The position numbers and the translations under genes were made by a program. Source: Salinimicrobium sp963709775 (lineage in GTDB: Bacteria > Bacteroidota > Bacteroidia > Flavobacteriales > Flavobacteriaceae). From it: a DNA stretch of 64,000 nucleotides. Of the stretch, positions 18,324 through 28,609 are shown piece after piece. Where the stretch lies: NCBI GenBank assembly GCA_963709775.1, contig CAVPXS010000010.1, forward strand, positions 60,587-124,586. Direction: 5' to 3'. A model generated the notes under the pieces. The model was not told the DNA's origin. It saw nothing but the letters and a program-made list of their open reading frames with translations, and made no database searches. Each line of letters opens with the position of its first letter. Position 1 is the stretch's first letter.

Positions 18324-20597
18324 ATGAGAAATTTTAATCTGTCAATCGCTGTCCTCTTTTTTATAGGGCTTACAAGTCTTCAGGCACAGGAAAAGATTCC
18401 GCAGGTAGAAGAATTGCTTGAAAAAATGACTTTGGAGGAAAAGATCGGTCAGCTTAATCTTTTAACACCGGGTGGCGGCGTGGCTACAGGTTCTGTGGTG
18501 AGCGAAGATGTGGAAGCAAAGATCAAAGCCGGTAATGTAGGTGGAATATTTGGGGTGTCAAGTCCCGATAGAGTAAGACAGGCCCAGGAACTGGCTGTAA
18601 AAAATTCACGGCTGGGAATTCCGCTGCTCATAGGGTCTGATGTTATCCATGGGTACAAAACCACCTTCCCAATTCCGCTAGGGCTTTCTTCCAGCTGGGA
18701 TATGGAACTCATAAAAGAAACTGCTAAGGTGGCGGCTAAAGAAGCCACTGCCGACGGGATCAACTGGAATTTCTCTCCCATGGTCGATATTTCCCGTGAT
18801 CCGCGCTGGGGCCGTGTGGCCGAAGGTGCAGGAGAAGATGCTTATCTGGGATCGCAGGTGGCCAGGGCAATGGTGCAGGGATACCAGCAGGATGATCTTA
18901 CTGAGCCCCATACCATGATGGCTACTGTTAAACATTTCGCGCTTTATGGTGCACCCGAAGGAGGAAGGGACTACAACCGGGTTGATATGAGCCGCACAAA
19001 AATGTTCAATGAATATTTGCCTCCTTACAAAGCCGCTGTAGATGCCGGCGTGGGAAGTGTCATGACCTCTTTTAATGATATTGACGGCGTGCCTGCAACC
19101 GGGAACAAATGGTTGCTTACAGATCTGCTTCGGGAGCGTTGGGGCTTTGATGGTTTTGTGGTATCCGATTATACTTCAGTAAATGAAATGATCGCCCACG
19201 GAATGGGAGATCTTCAGGATGTATCGGCAATGGCTTTAAAAGCAGGCCTTGATATGGATATGGTAGGAGAAGGATTTTTGACAACCCTGAAAAAATCTGT
19301 TGAAGAAGGAAGTGTTTCAGAAGAGGAGATCACTACCGCTGCCCGAAGAATCTTAGAGGCGAAGCATAAACTGGGTCTTCTTGATGATCCTTATAGATAT
19401 TCTGATACCAGTAGACCTGAAAAGGATATACTTACTGACAGAGAACAGGCAGCTGGCCCGTCGCGCAGCTACAGAATCTTTTGTTTTGCTGAAAAAGAAC
19501 AGATAATACCCTTCCGGTTTCAAAAAGGGCAAAAATTGCCTTGATTGGTCCGCTTGCCAATAACCAGACCAATATGCTGGGAACCTGGGCGCCTACGGGA
19601 GATTTTAAATTATCTGTTCCTGTACTCGAAGGTTTTAAAAACGTAGCGCCAAATGCGCGAAATAACTTATGCCAAAGGAGCAAACATCACTAATGACACT
19701 GCTTTTGCCAAAAAAGTAAATGTTTTTGGTCCAAAAGTGGAAATATCAGATCGCTCTCCGGAAGAATTGCTTCAGGAGGCATTAAAAGTTGCCAGGGCAT
19801 CAGATGTTGTGGTGGCTGTGGTTGGGGAAGCCAGTGAAATGAGTGGAGAAGCTGCTAGCCGTACCAATATTCAGATTCCGGAGAGCCAAAAAAGGCTTAT
19901 CAGGGAACTGGTTAAAACCGGAAAACCTGTAGCTCTTGTTCTAATGAGCGGTCGCCCGCTGGATATTTCAGAAGAAATGGATATGCCGGTTAGTATTTTA
20001 CAGGCGTGGCACCCCGGAGTAGAAGCCGGAAATGCAATTGCCGATGTTGTTTTTGGAGATGTGAATCCTTCAGGAAAACTTACCATGAGCTGGCCTCGCA
20101 ATGTGGGGCAGATTCCTGTTTACTACGGGGAAAGAATTACCGGAAGACCTGCGCCTAGCGAGGAATTTCAGAAATTTAAATCCAATTATCTCGATGTGGC
20201 TAATTCCCCGCTGTTGCCATTTGGACATGGTTTAAGCTATACCAATTTTCAATATTCTGAAATTAAAGCCAACAGCGAAACTCTGCGTCGCGGGGAAGTC
20301 TTGTAATTAGTACTACTGTTACCAATACCGGTCAAATGGCAGGGCAGGAAGTAGTGCAGCTGTATATTCATGATAAGGTGAGAAGCCTTACCCCTCCAAA
20401 AAAGCAACTTATTGCCTTTGAAAAAATTGAACCTAAAGCCGGGAGAGTCTAAGACCGTACAATTTCCTGTGACTGTAGAAGATCTTAAATTTTACAATAG
20501 TCAGTTGGAATATGTCGCCGAACCCGGGGAATTTGAATTCTTTGTTGGAGGTACTTCAGATTGTGAGATGCAGGGCAGTTTTACACTGGTTGAATAA
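18324..20597 (+). pseudogene. bglX: GH3 beta-glucosidase (BglX-like), frame broken by about six indels
   Basis: It is a periplasmic exo-beta-glucosidase. The signal peptide ends LQAQ. The TIM-barrel domain has KHFALYG and the nucleophile in GFVVSDYTS. The second domain has GLSYTNF, and the fibronectin III-like domain ends the protein. The total length of about 758 codons is normal. Frame changes, deduced by following the conserved protein, lie at 19446-19453, the A5 run 19492-19496 (one short), the C3 run 19509-19511 (one short), about 19655-19660 (one extra), the A2 run 20296-20297 (one short) and the C2 run 20431-20432 or thereabouts (one extra). They cancel, so the ends share a frame. Most are in homopolymers, which points to sequence errors; inactivation is the alternative. 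Confidence 0.82.
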
Positions 20598-20698
20598 AGA
20601 ATTGTTGAAATATAGATTTAAAAATGGCGACAATTGAGAATTTCAAAGTTGTTGCAGAAAATTAGAATAACGTTCAAAGAATAGAAACCGGGGTATAA

Positions 20699-22403
20699 AT
20701 GAAGAGCTTAGTTCAATACATTTTTCTATTGCTGGTATTTGCTAGCATACTCTCCTGCAATGAAGGGAGCAAAAAGAAAGAAAAACAGGAGGAGCCAAAA
20801 AGGCCGAATATTGTGTTCATTATGACCGATGATCATGCAGCACAGGCCATTAGTGCCTATGGTCATCCGCTTAGTAAACTGGCGCCAACTCCAAATATTG
20901 ATCGAATTGCAAATAATGGGGCGAGGTTCAACACGAACTTCTGTACCAACTCCATCTGCGGACCCAGCCGCGCAGTGATCCTTACAGGAAAGCACAGTCA
21001 TTTGAACGGTTTCAGGATGAACGGAAATGTCTTTGACGGTTCTCAGCCCACATTGCCAAAATACCTGAAAGAAGCAGGCTATCAAACCGCCCTGTTTGGG
21101 AAATGGCATCTTCACGGATTGCCGCAAGGCTTTGATGAATGGAATATTCTTGTCGATCAGGGGAATTATTACAATCCCGATTTTATTAAAGAAGGAGATA
21201 CTACCCGAATTGAAGGCTACGCCACAGATATCGTCACCGAAATGGGACTGGAGTGGCTTAAAGAAAAATTCAGGGAGCGAGGAGCCTTTCCTTTTGATGG
21301 TGCAGCATAAAGCACCGCATCGCAACTGGATGCCTGCATTGCGACACCTTACCATGTATGACAGTGTGCAGTTCCCACTGCCCGAAACCTACTTTATAGA
21401 ACATGAAGGTTCCATTGCTTCACAGGAGCAATTGCAGACCATTTATGACGATATGTACGAAGGTCATGATCTTAAGTTGAGCGTGAAGAAAGGCAGCGAC
21501 TCCCTGGCACACAACCCCTGGACTACAGATTTTGAACGTATGACCGCAGAGCAAAGAAAGATCTGGGATAATGCCTACCGTCCCAAAAATGACGCTTTTC
21601 ATGAAGCCAATTTAAAAGGTAAGGCACTTGCCGAATGGAAGGGGCAGCGTTATTTACAGGATTATCTTGCTACTGTAGCTTCAGTTGACGAGGGAGTGGG
21701 AAAGATCCTGGATTATCTTGAGGAAAGCGGACTTGCAGAAAACACCATCATCGTTTATACTACAGACCAGGGTTTCTATCTGGGTGAAAAAGGCTTTTTT
21801 GACAAGCGCTTCATGTATGAAGAATCTCTCGCCATGCCTTTATTGATCCAATATCCAAAAGAGATTCCGGCAGGAATTGAAGTGGATGCGCTTACCCAAA
21901 ACCTCGATTTTGCACCTACTTTTCTTGATTATGCGGGGGCAGAAATTCCTTCAGAAATGCAGGGGAAATCAATGAGAGGTTTGTTAACTGAAGGCCAAAG
22001 CGGAAAAGATTTTAGAAATGCCATTTATTACCACTATTATGATTTCCCGGCTTTTCACATGGTGAAACGGCATTATGGAGTTAGAACCGACAGATATAAG
22101 CTTATGCATTTTTATGATGATATTGATCAATGGGAAATGTATGACCTGCAGGAGGATCCGCGGGAGCTCAGGAATATTTATGATGATCCTGCTTATGTTG
22201 AAATTCAGAAGGAACTGCATGAGACTCTTTTATCGCTTCAGGAGCAGTACATGGTGACCGAAAAAGAATTTGAGCAAACTCCGCCGGAAAAAGTAGAACG
22301 AGCCTATCGCAATTTCGCCCGGCTGGCAGATGACGATGTACGGAACTATGAAGGTTATGTGAGGAAATATGGATCGGGGAAGGTGCCGAAAAATGTGGAG
22401 TAA
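20699..22403 (+). CDS. Lipoprotein sulfatase (S1 family), one frameshift
   Basis: It hydrolyses sulfate esters, here probably on a glycan. The lipobox is ILSCNEG. FIMTDDHAAQA supplies metal-binding aspartates. The formylglycine motif is CGPSR with Cys87, followed by LTGKHSH, GKWHL and TTDQGFYLGEKG. The frame breaks at the A5 run 21264-21268. With one A removed the protein reads WLKENSGSEEPFLLMVQHKAPH and runs on to 22403, giving about 567 residues, normal for the family. Cys87 must be oxidised to formylglycine. An FGE gene lies in the convergent set at 23221-24289. Confidence 0.88.
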
Positions 22404-22464
22404 AGACTGCTGCGCTACTAGAACCAAGAACCAAGAGCCAAGACTTTTTTGTACTAAGCCAGAT

Positions 22465-22621
22465 CAGTTCTGTCATTCCGACGAAGGAGGAATGTCTTAC
22501 GAACAAAATTCATCTCTTCGCTAGTGCTCGTTCTGAATGACAGGAAACTTCTAACTTCGTACTTCTAAAATCGTACTTCAAAAAGATTCTTCACTTCGCT
22601 GCCGCTCGTTCTGAATGACAA
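22465..22621. repeat. Dispersed intergenic repeats between convergent gene sets
   Basis: The gap 22404-22662 holds a GTCATTCCGACGAAGGAGGA unit and two direct copies of CTTCGCT..GCTCGTTCTGAATGACA (about 22515-22542 and 22593-22620). The first unit and the copies are partly complementary (GTCATTC / GAATGAC), so each pair can fold. No gene or clear terminator is visible otherwise. Confidence 0.5.
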
Positions 22622-22662
22622 GACTTTCCTGATAATTGATCACCGACCACTGATAAATCTGC

Positions 22663-22968
22663 CTACGATAGATCCTCAGTCAACTTATCAGGATCCTGTC
22701 GTGTGTCAAAAACAGTAATAATCTCAATTTCTTTTGAATACTTTAATATCCGGTAGTAGAAAGTAGTTTGTCTAGTTACCACACATCGATATAAATCATT
22801 AAGTGCATTTGATCTTGGGCAGCTCTCAGGTTGCAGGGAAATTTGCTCAATCTTGTCATTTAAATTCTGGAAAAATTTGTCGCGGGTTTTTTTGTCCCAT
22901 TTTTCCAGTAAATAATCATTTAGTCGAAGAAGTTTGATTTCAGCAAGTTCAGAAAGAAATACTTTCAT
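22663..22968 (-). CDS. RelE/ParE-superfamily toxin
   Basis: The 101-residue protein has the compact ParE/RelE plan: helical hairpin (LSELAEIKLLRLNDYLLEKW), a central LYRCVVTRQTTFYYRI strand pair and ITVFDTRQDP at the C-terminus. The ATG shares one base with the stop of the upstream antitoxin (TGATG), a coupling usual in type II modules. Whether it inhibits gyrase or cleaves mRNA cannot be told from sequence. It sits at the end of the minus-strand PUL genes, next to dispersed repeats. Confidence 0.75.
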   Translation of the reverse strand: MKVFLSELAEIKLLRLNDYLLEKWDKKTRDKFFQNLNDKIEQISLQPESCPRSNALNDLYRCVVTRQTTFYYRILKYSKEIEIITVFDTRQDPDKLTEDLS

Positions 22969-23186
22969 CAGGAAATCTTCTTTAGAAAGCTTTCATATGA
23001 AATTCTTTTCCCCTTATCTAATTCCTTAATTCCCTGTTCTATTTCTTCTTGCTCTGCTGAACTCAATTCTTTCCAAAAATCTGGCTGTTCTTTTTGGACA
23101 AAATCAGAAAGCTTCTGAATGAATTCTGCATTTTCATTCTCCAGAATAGTCTGTAATAATTTAAGCTTAGTTGCTTGAATGTCCAT
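22968..23186 (-). CDS. Antitoxin of the RelE/ParE module
   Basis: This small, acidic, helical 72-residue protein (MDIQATKLKLLQTILENENA at its start, ELDKGKRISYESFLKKIS at its end) has the GK.ISYE..L pattern common in Bacteroidota antitoxins that pair with ParE-like toxins. ATG at 23186 is preferred; an in-frame TTG at 23204 would add six residues. It precedes the toxin and overlaps it by one base. Assignment rests on size, order and this C-terminal pattern. Confidence 0.68.
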   Translation of the reverse strand: MDIQATKLKLLQTILENENAEFIQKLSDFVQKEQPDFWKELSSAEQEEIEQGIKELDKGKRISYESFLKKIS

Positions 23187-23220
23187 AGCAGTATTTTTAA
23201 TCAATTTACGAAAAAAGATT

Positions 23221-24289
23221 TTATTCCTGCTGAAGCATCTTTGGTGTGGCTACTGTTCTAAACCCCAAATGCTCATGAGATGAATCCAGCGAATTCTGCA
23301 TGCGGGCAGAAGGCCTGAAACTGGCGCAATAGGAAACGTGACAAAGAAAAGAGCCTCCTTTTATCACCTTTTCGGGCACTTGTGGATTGTGCGGATTATA
23401 AGGTTTTTCTGCACCCTTATGGATTTCGCTGCGTTCCCTGTTCCACAGCCTCTTTGTAATAGTTGGTGTTATACCAGTCCGAGGTATATTCCCATACATT
23501 TCCCGCCATTTCATAGAGTCCGTAATCATTGGGAGGAAAGCTTTTTACGGGAGCCAGTCTTTCGAAACCATCTGCTAAAGTATTCTCGGTGGGAAATTCT
23601 CCGGTCCAGGTGTTGGCTTTTTGGGCTAAAACTTCAGCGTCATCACCCCATCCAAAAATGGCATTTTCAGCCCCTCCTTTGGCGGCGTATTCCCATTCGG
23701 CTTCGGTGGGTAATCTTCGTCCGGCCCAGGCAGCATAGGCTTCTGCATCTTCAAAAGCGATATGTACAACTGGATAATCTTCTTTATCCTCAATTGAAGT
23801 TCCCGGGCCGCCGGGATGCTTCCAGTTCGCTCCGACCTTCCATTCCCACCATTGCGAGAAGTCATAAAGATTCGGCACTTTCTTCCCCGGTTTTTTGAAG
23901 ACCAGAGATCCCGGCTGTAAGATAGAATCGTGAGGCTTCGGAGTTCCGGGAGGAAGTTGTTTTTTGCATTTCCTCCCAGTCGATTTTTCGCTCAGCCACA
24001 GTCACGTATCCTGTCTCATTAACGAATTCCTGAAATTCCTTGTTGGTAACCTCTGTAATATCCATAAAAAAACCATCTACCGCGACAGGATGTGCAGGTT
24101 TTTCATGGTCCAGGGCCATAGGGTCATCTTTGACAGCTCCCTGCATAATTCTCCTCCCGGGATCCACACCATGCCTTCGGGAGTGGCTATGCCTTCTGGT
24201 TTTTCCACAAGGATTGCGGTTTCAGATTCTTTTTCTTTGCAGCCCGTGATCATTAGGGCAAGCAGGAAAAAGATATCAGAATTTTTCAT
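23221..24289 (-). pseudogene. Formylglycine-generating enzyme (SUMF1/FGE family), frameshifted
   Basis: FGE oxidises the sulfatase cysteine to formylglycine using O2 and copper. The deduced protein is a lipoprotein (LALMITGCKEK) with WIPGGEF.QG, the EVTNKEFQEFVNETGY block, RLPTEAEWEYAAKGG, NVWEYTSDW and the C-terminal VIKGGSFLCHVSYCASFRP. The last carries CHVSYC, matching the catalytic cysteine pair of human SUMF1 (CHRSYC), so it is likely a true FGE. Frame breaks lie near 24147-24148 (one A short on the plus strand), at the T6 run 23960-23965 (one extra) and near 23417-23420 (one extra). It starts 10 bp after the GH2 stop, in one minus-strand operon. It probably matures the sulfatase at 20699. 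Confidence 0.82.
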
Positions 24290-24299
24290 TACAGCTTTT

Positions 24300-26882
24300 C
24301 TAATTTAATTGCCGAAAGAATTGATTTTCCCGAATTATTCGAAAATCTACAGTAATTCCTTTCTCTGTTCTTACCTTATAAGTTATCGTGATAGCCCTGA
24401 TCTTCCCATAATCCCTGGCCGGATTCAAATCTTGCTGAACAAGTCTGTCGTTAATTTTAACATCAAAACTGCGGACGGTTTCTTCAACTATTTTCTTCGG
24501 AAGAAGAAAGGTTGTAGATCAGTGCTTCCGAAGCATTGAATTGTGGTTCAGCAAGCATGATCGTGACTAAGATAATTTCCTTTTTCAACATCAAATTTAT
24601 AGGCTTCTATTCCTTCCCTCATGGTCTGGAACAGCGGATCATTTTCCGTTCCCTGTATGTCTGAAGCCGTACCCTGGATCTTATTCTTGTCCCTCTGAAA
24701 AACTTCTCCGCCAACATAACCAAAGCTACCCGGACGGTATTCCTGATCGGCGATCCAAACCTCCCCGGTAACAGGATCTTTATACTGCACATGAGCACCC
24801 ACATTCACTGTAATATTATTTTTGTCGATCCTTTCAACCAGTTTTTCCCGGTAGTGCACATCAAATTCCCGGGAGTGGGAAACATCGCCTGCAGTAGCTG
24901 TTACCTCGTTCTTACCTTCGGGCATTGGGATCTCAAAAATGGCAATTCCGTCTTCAGTTTTTGAAGTCAAATTCTTGTCGCCTGCAGTGAGCGAAACTTC
25001 CGAAGCATTTGAAAATACGGTAATCTGTACCGGGTCGTCGCCATTTTGCACATAACGCTCCGTGAAATTCTTGCCGGCAACATAGATCATCGGTTCCTCC
25101 AATAGTCTCGCCTGATAGTAGTAATAGATATCTTTCTTGCTGCGGTCGAAGTTGACCAGACCCTTCTGATTAATATACGGCATCGCATCCTGCCGGAAGG
25201 AGGATCCAAAATCGGCAAAGTTCCAGGCCGCCATTCCGAAGATATAATCCCGTTCCAGCACCTGATTCAAATAACTCCGGTGCAGTTTGAGCTGATAAGC
25301 CTCACTGTAATCCCAGGGTTGGGGATCAGTCGTCTGGATCCTCACATCGGCGCCGGGACCATATTCCGAAATGAAGTGTGGCCGGTTTGGATAGCGCTCG
25401 TGCTGCTCATCCATAAATTTCCCGAAGCTTTCAAGTCCCGGCGAATACCAGCCGAAATAAAGGTTCCAGCCAATAACATCGGGAATATCTGCGATGCCGC
25501 TGGTGTTGTACAATTCGTTCTCATGCAATGCCATTACTGTTAATCTGGAAGGATCCAGACGCTTTGTTTCCGCTTCCAGTTTTTCAGCCAACTCTACAGA
25601 AGTTTTGATCTTTGCTTCTTTTTCGGGTTCGGTCATCTTGTTGTTAAAGACCAGCCTGATGAAGATCTCGTTCATATGTCCCCACATGATCACCGAGGGA
25701 TGGTTGAAGAATTGCAGGATCTGTTCCCGCTGCATTTTCAGGGAAACATCATGATAAGCTTCAGAATCGGTCACATCATTGATCACCGGCACTTCACTCC
25801 ACACCAGGAGCCCGAGTTCATCGCAGATCCTGTAGACTTCAGGATCCTGCGGATAATGAGCGGTGCGAATGAAATTGGCACCCATTTCCTTTATCATTTC
25901 ATAATCCGGTCCGATGAAGTTCATCCGGTAGCGCATTTCCTAAGCCTTAAGAAATCCTGATGCCGGTTGGCACCGATCAATTTAAGGTTTTCTCCATTCA
26001 GGAAAAAGCCTTTTTCGGGATCGACTGTCAAACCAGCGAAATCCGAAATTGGAACTCAGTACATCCTGCAGTTCCCCGTCTGAAAGTAATCCTGATTTCC
26101 GCTCGGTAAAGGTTCGGGGAGGAAGGAGACCACAATGCTGGATTTAAAATACTTTCTTTAAAGTCCACTTTTGCAGTTTCTCCGGTATTGATCCTGATCT
26201 TCTTTCTCAAAGTTTTTATGGATTTCCCCTGCGGATCGAAAATTTCAGCCTCGACATAAACTGATCTTCTTTTACCGGATTCGTTCACCAGCCGGGTTTC
26301 GATTTCAAAAGAACCTTTTTCCGCAGAAACTTCGGGAGTCTTTATGAGGAAATTACCTGCCGCTTCACTTGCCGTTTCAAAATGCAGTTTTGGTGTGGTG
26401 ATCAACCACAGGTCGCGATAGATTCCGCCGTAGAAATTAAAGTCGGCATCCAGAGGAGGGATGTCAACATTATGGCTGTTGTCTACCACGATCTTCAACC
26501 GGTTTTCTGCTCCGGGTTTTAAAGCTTCGGTAATATCAAAGACAAAGCCCGTGTAGCCGCCGCGATGTTCGCCAATCAGCTGATCATTCACATAAACCGT
26601 GGTTATTTGATTACTGCCTTCAAACTTCAGAAAGACCTGCTTATTTTGCCATTTTTGAGGGGCATATAAAGTTCTGGTATAGGTGCCTTTTCCACGGAAA
26701 TATTCTTTCCCGTCCCTAAAAGGATCTTCAGCATTCCAGGTGTGGGGAATGTTTACGATCTTTTCCGGATGCACTTCCGAAGAAAATTTCCAGGCAGAAT
26801 TGAGGGTCTGCACCTGTCGCTGAGAATAGACAAGACTGCTTAAAAATATCAGGATAAAAAAAACGGGCTTTGAATAATGCAT
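24300..26882 (-). pseudogene. GH2 glycosidase with C-terminal malectin-like domain, several frameshifts
   Basis: The signal peptide ends LVYSQ. A sugar-binding jelly roll (TYTRTLYAPQKW..VYVNDQLIGEHRGGYTGF), an Ig-like domain, and the TIM barrel follow, with MGANFIRTAHYPQDP, acid/base Glu in MWGHMNEI and nucleophile Glu in FISEYGPG. Past the apparent stop at 24548 the protein continues in other frames (EIILVTIMLAEPQFNASEAL, then VEETVRSFDVKINDRLVQQD), which fits a malectin/CBM57 domain ending at TAG 24300-24302. Total is about 860 residues. Indels are inferred near 26081, 26048, 25943, 25920, the T5 run 24581-24585, and about 24500. Substrate (beta-galactoside, -glucuronide or -mannoside) is not resolved. 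Confidence 0.8.
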
Positions 26883-26901
26883 TGTTATATTGTCTTCCAG
26901 T

Positions 26902-27802
26902 TTATTTTAATACTTCTATTTGTAGTTGTTCGCTATCAAGAAAAGCCCTCTTAAAAAACCCGAATACTTCGTCCAGGTAATCAAAAGGCATCCCCGAATG
27001 TTCATGCTTTCCGCCTTCAAAGCTGTAAAGCAGGTAGGAGGTCTTCAAGTTCTTTTAGCTTATTGCTAATCGTTCTGGAGCCATCCAGCATAATATATCC
27101 GGGCGCATCGGGATCACAAAAATGATGGGGAGCGGTTGCATAAGGAACAAGATTATCTTCTGTTCCGTGAAAAAATACTCCGGGAACTGCATTTTCGGGA
27201 GTGATGTAGCGGGCGTCAACAATGGCTCCGGCGAGGGAGAATACGCCGTCGATATCAATAGATGCATATTTTTCGGGATCCTCGAACATGAGTCGGGCGT
27301 TGTAAACAGCATTGAGAACAGCTTCGGCACCGGCACTGCTGCCGCCTACGATCACTTTGTCGGGATCGATCTGATATTTTTCAGCATTGTTCAACATAAA
27401 TTGAACGGCATCCATAAAGTCTTCAGCTGCTTTTTGAAAGGTTTCGATCTTTCCCGAAGCTTCATAGTCACAGCCAAAGGATTGACCTTTCCGGGTGAGG
27501 CGGTAAGAGATCTGTACTGCAACATAGCCTTTTCTTGCGGCTGACTGTGCAAATTTTACTTCAGCTTCATTTGTGCGGGTGCCGCCTGCAAATCCGCCGC
27601 CATGCATAAACACGATCAAAGGCCTTGTGCTGGCAGTATCGTTCTTTGGCTGGTAAATATCCAGTTTAAGTTCTTCGCCGTCCTTGACAGCATAGGTTTC
27701 TGTCACCGCAGTTTGAGCTTCAAAAATGTCATTTATATACCTCTCCTGGGCAGGGCAGACAAGGCAAACGAAGAAAAAGATCAGGATAGAAAAGGTCCGC
27801 AT
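26902..27802 (-). CDS. Secreted carboxylesterase / alpha-beta hydrolase, one frameshift
   Basis: A signal peptide (ending CPAQE) is followed by a hormone-sensitive-lipase-like fold. VFMHGGGFAGG is the oxyanion motif, GGSSAGAEAV the nucleophile elbow, and GTEDNLVPY the acid. The visible frame stops at 27017. Removing one base from the T4 run 27053-27056 lets it continue as SYLLYSFEGGKHEHSGMP, which supplies the missing catalytic histidine, to a TAA at 26902-26904, 19 bp before the GH2 gene. Length is then about 300 residues. It is the first gene of the minus-strand set and is a second candidate deacylase of the locus. Confidence 0.8.
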
Positions 27803-27982
27803 AATATATCGATTGTTAGAGAGCCTAAGATAAGTTTTTTATCTTTTTTAGAATTGTCGACCGATATAAAAACTGTGGTCGGGAGAGGACTTCTGACTCA
27901 GCCCCGGTGTATTTTAAAAGCTGAAAAAAGCAGTCTGAAAATGGAGAAATGCAAAATTTTTAGAAAATATATCAACCTCAGG

Positions 27983-28009
27983 CAACCTTTTGTAACTTTC
28001 AGTCGTCTA
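27983..28009 (+). promoter_or_regulatory. ECF-type promoter of the sigma factor operon
   Basis: CAACCTTTTG (27983-27992) contains the AAC -35 motif and CGTCTA (28004-28009) the -10 motif, with 16 bp between AACC and CGTC. This is the classic ECF layout and unlike the TAnnTTTG type seen elsewhere in the window. It suggests the sigma factor transcribes its own operon. Confidence 0.6.
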
Positions 28010-28039
28010 TGTTAATAGAAGGCCTTTAAAAATGTTTGG

Positions 28040-28609
28040 GTGAAAGTAATTCAACTCTTTAAAAATGATTCTCTGTTGATCAAACGTGCAGCCGCCGGTA
28101 ACCGGCAGGCGCAGCGTAAGATCTATGAGAAACATTCGGGAAAAATGCTCAGCGTTTGCCGGCAGTATGTGAAGGATCTTCAGCATGCCGAGGAAGTAAT
28201 GCTAAACGGGTTTTTCAAGGTGTTTACCCACCTGGAAGATTTTCGGGACGAGGGCAGCTTTGAAGGCTGGATGCGCAGGATCATGATAAGGGAGGCAATC
28301 TCTTTTCTCCGGACAGATAAACGTTCATTATTTGCTGAAGATGAGGTGCCGGAAAATAGTGATTTCTCGTACACCTTTACTGAAGATTTTAATGCGGCGC
28401 ACATACAGGAGATGATCGATAGCCTGCCCGAAGGTTATAAAATGGTGTTTTTGATGTATGCTGTGGAAGGTTACAAACACTCAGAAATTGCCAAAATGCT
28501 GAACATTACTGAAGGAACTTCTAAATCACAGCTTTTTAAAGCCCGAAAGATGCTGCAGGAAAAGCTGAAACAGGAAAACATGACAGAATATGGGATCGGA
28601 AAAATTTGA
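28040..28609 (+). CDS. ECF-type RNA polymerase sigma factor
   Basis: The 189-residue protein has sigma region 2 (KIYEKHSGKMLSVCRQYVKD..AEEVMLNGFFKVFTHLEDF, residues 27-70, and GWMRRIMIREAISFLR). Region 4 is about residues 128-180 (LPEGYKMVFLMYAVEGYKHSEIA..ITEGTSKSQLFKARKML). GTG 28040 is the only plausible start in frame. Its last 20 bp overlap the next gene, whose product is a membrane protein of the anti-sigma type. An ECF-like promoter lies 30 bp upstream. In related flavobacteria this sigma/membrane protein/beta-barrel trio is common; the signal sensed is not known. Confidence 0.9.
   Translation: MKVIQLFKNDSLLIKRAAAGNRQAQRKIYEKHSGKMLSVCRQYVKDLQHAEEVMLNGFFKVFTHLEDFRDEGSFEGWMRRIMIREAISFLRTDKRSLFAEDEVPENSDFSYTFTEDFNAAHIQEMIDSLPEGYKMVFLMYAVEGYKHSEIAKMLNITEGTSKSQLFKARKMLQEKLKQENMTEYGIGKI

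Noticed and set aside
19504..19544. Stop codons in GH3 considered as nonsense mutations
   Set aside because: They are out of frame; the conserved protein continues in neighbouring frames after single-base indels, so they are consequences of frameshifts.
20726..21355. 209-codon minus-strand frame opposite the sulfatase
   Set aside because: The plus strand encodes clear sulfatase motifs across the same bases; the antisense protein has no coherent family pattern.
23338..23898. 186-codon plus-strand frame opposite the FGE gene
   Set aside because: The minus strand carries unmistakable FGE blocks; the plus product is Arg/His-rich noise.
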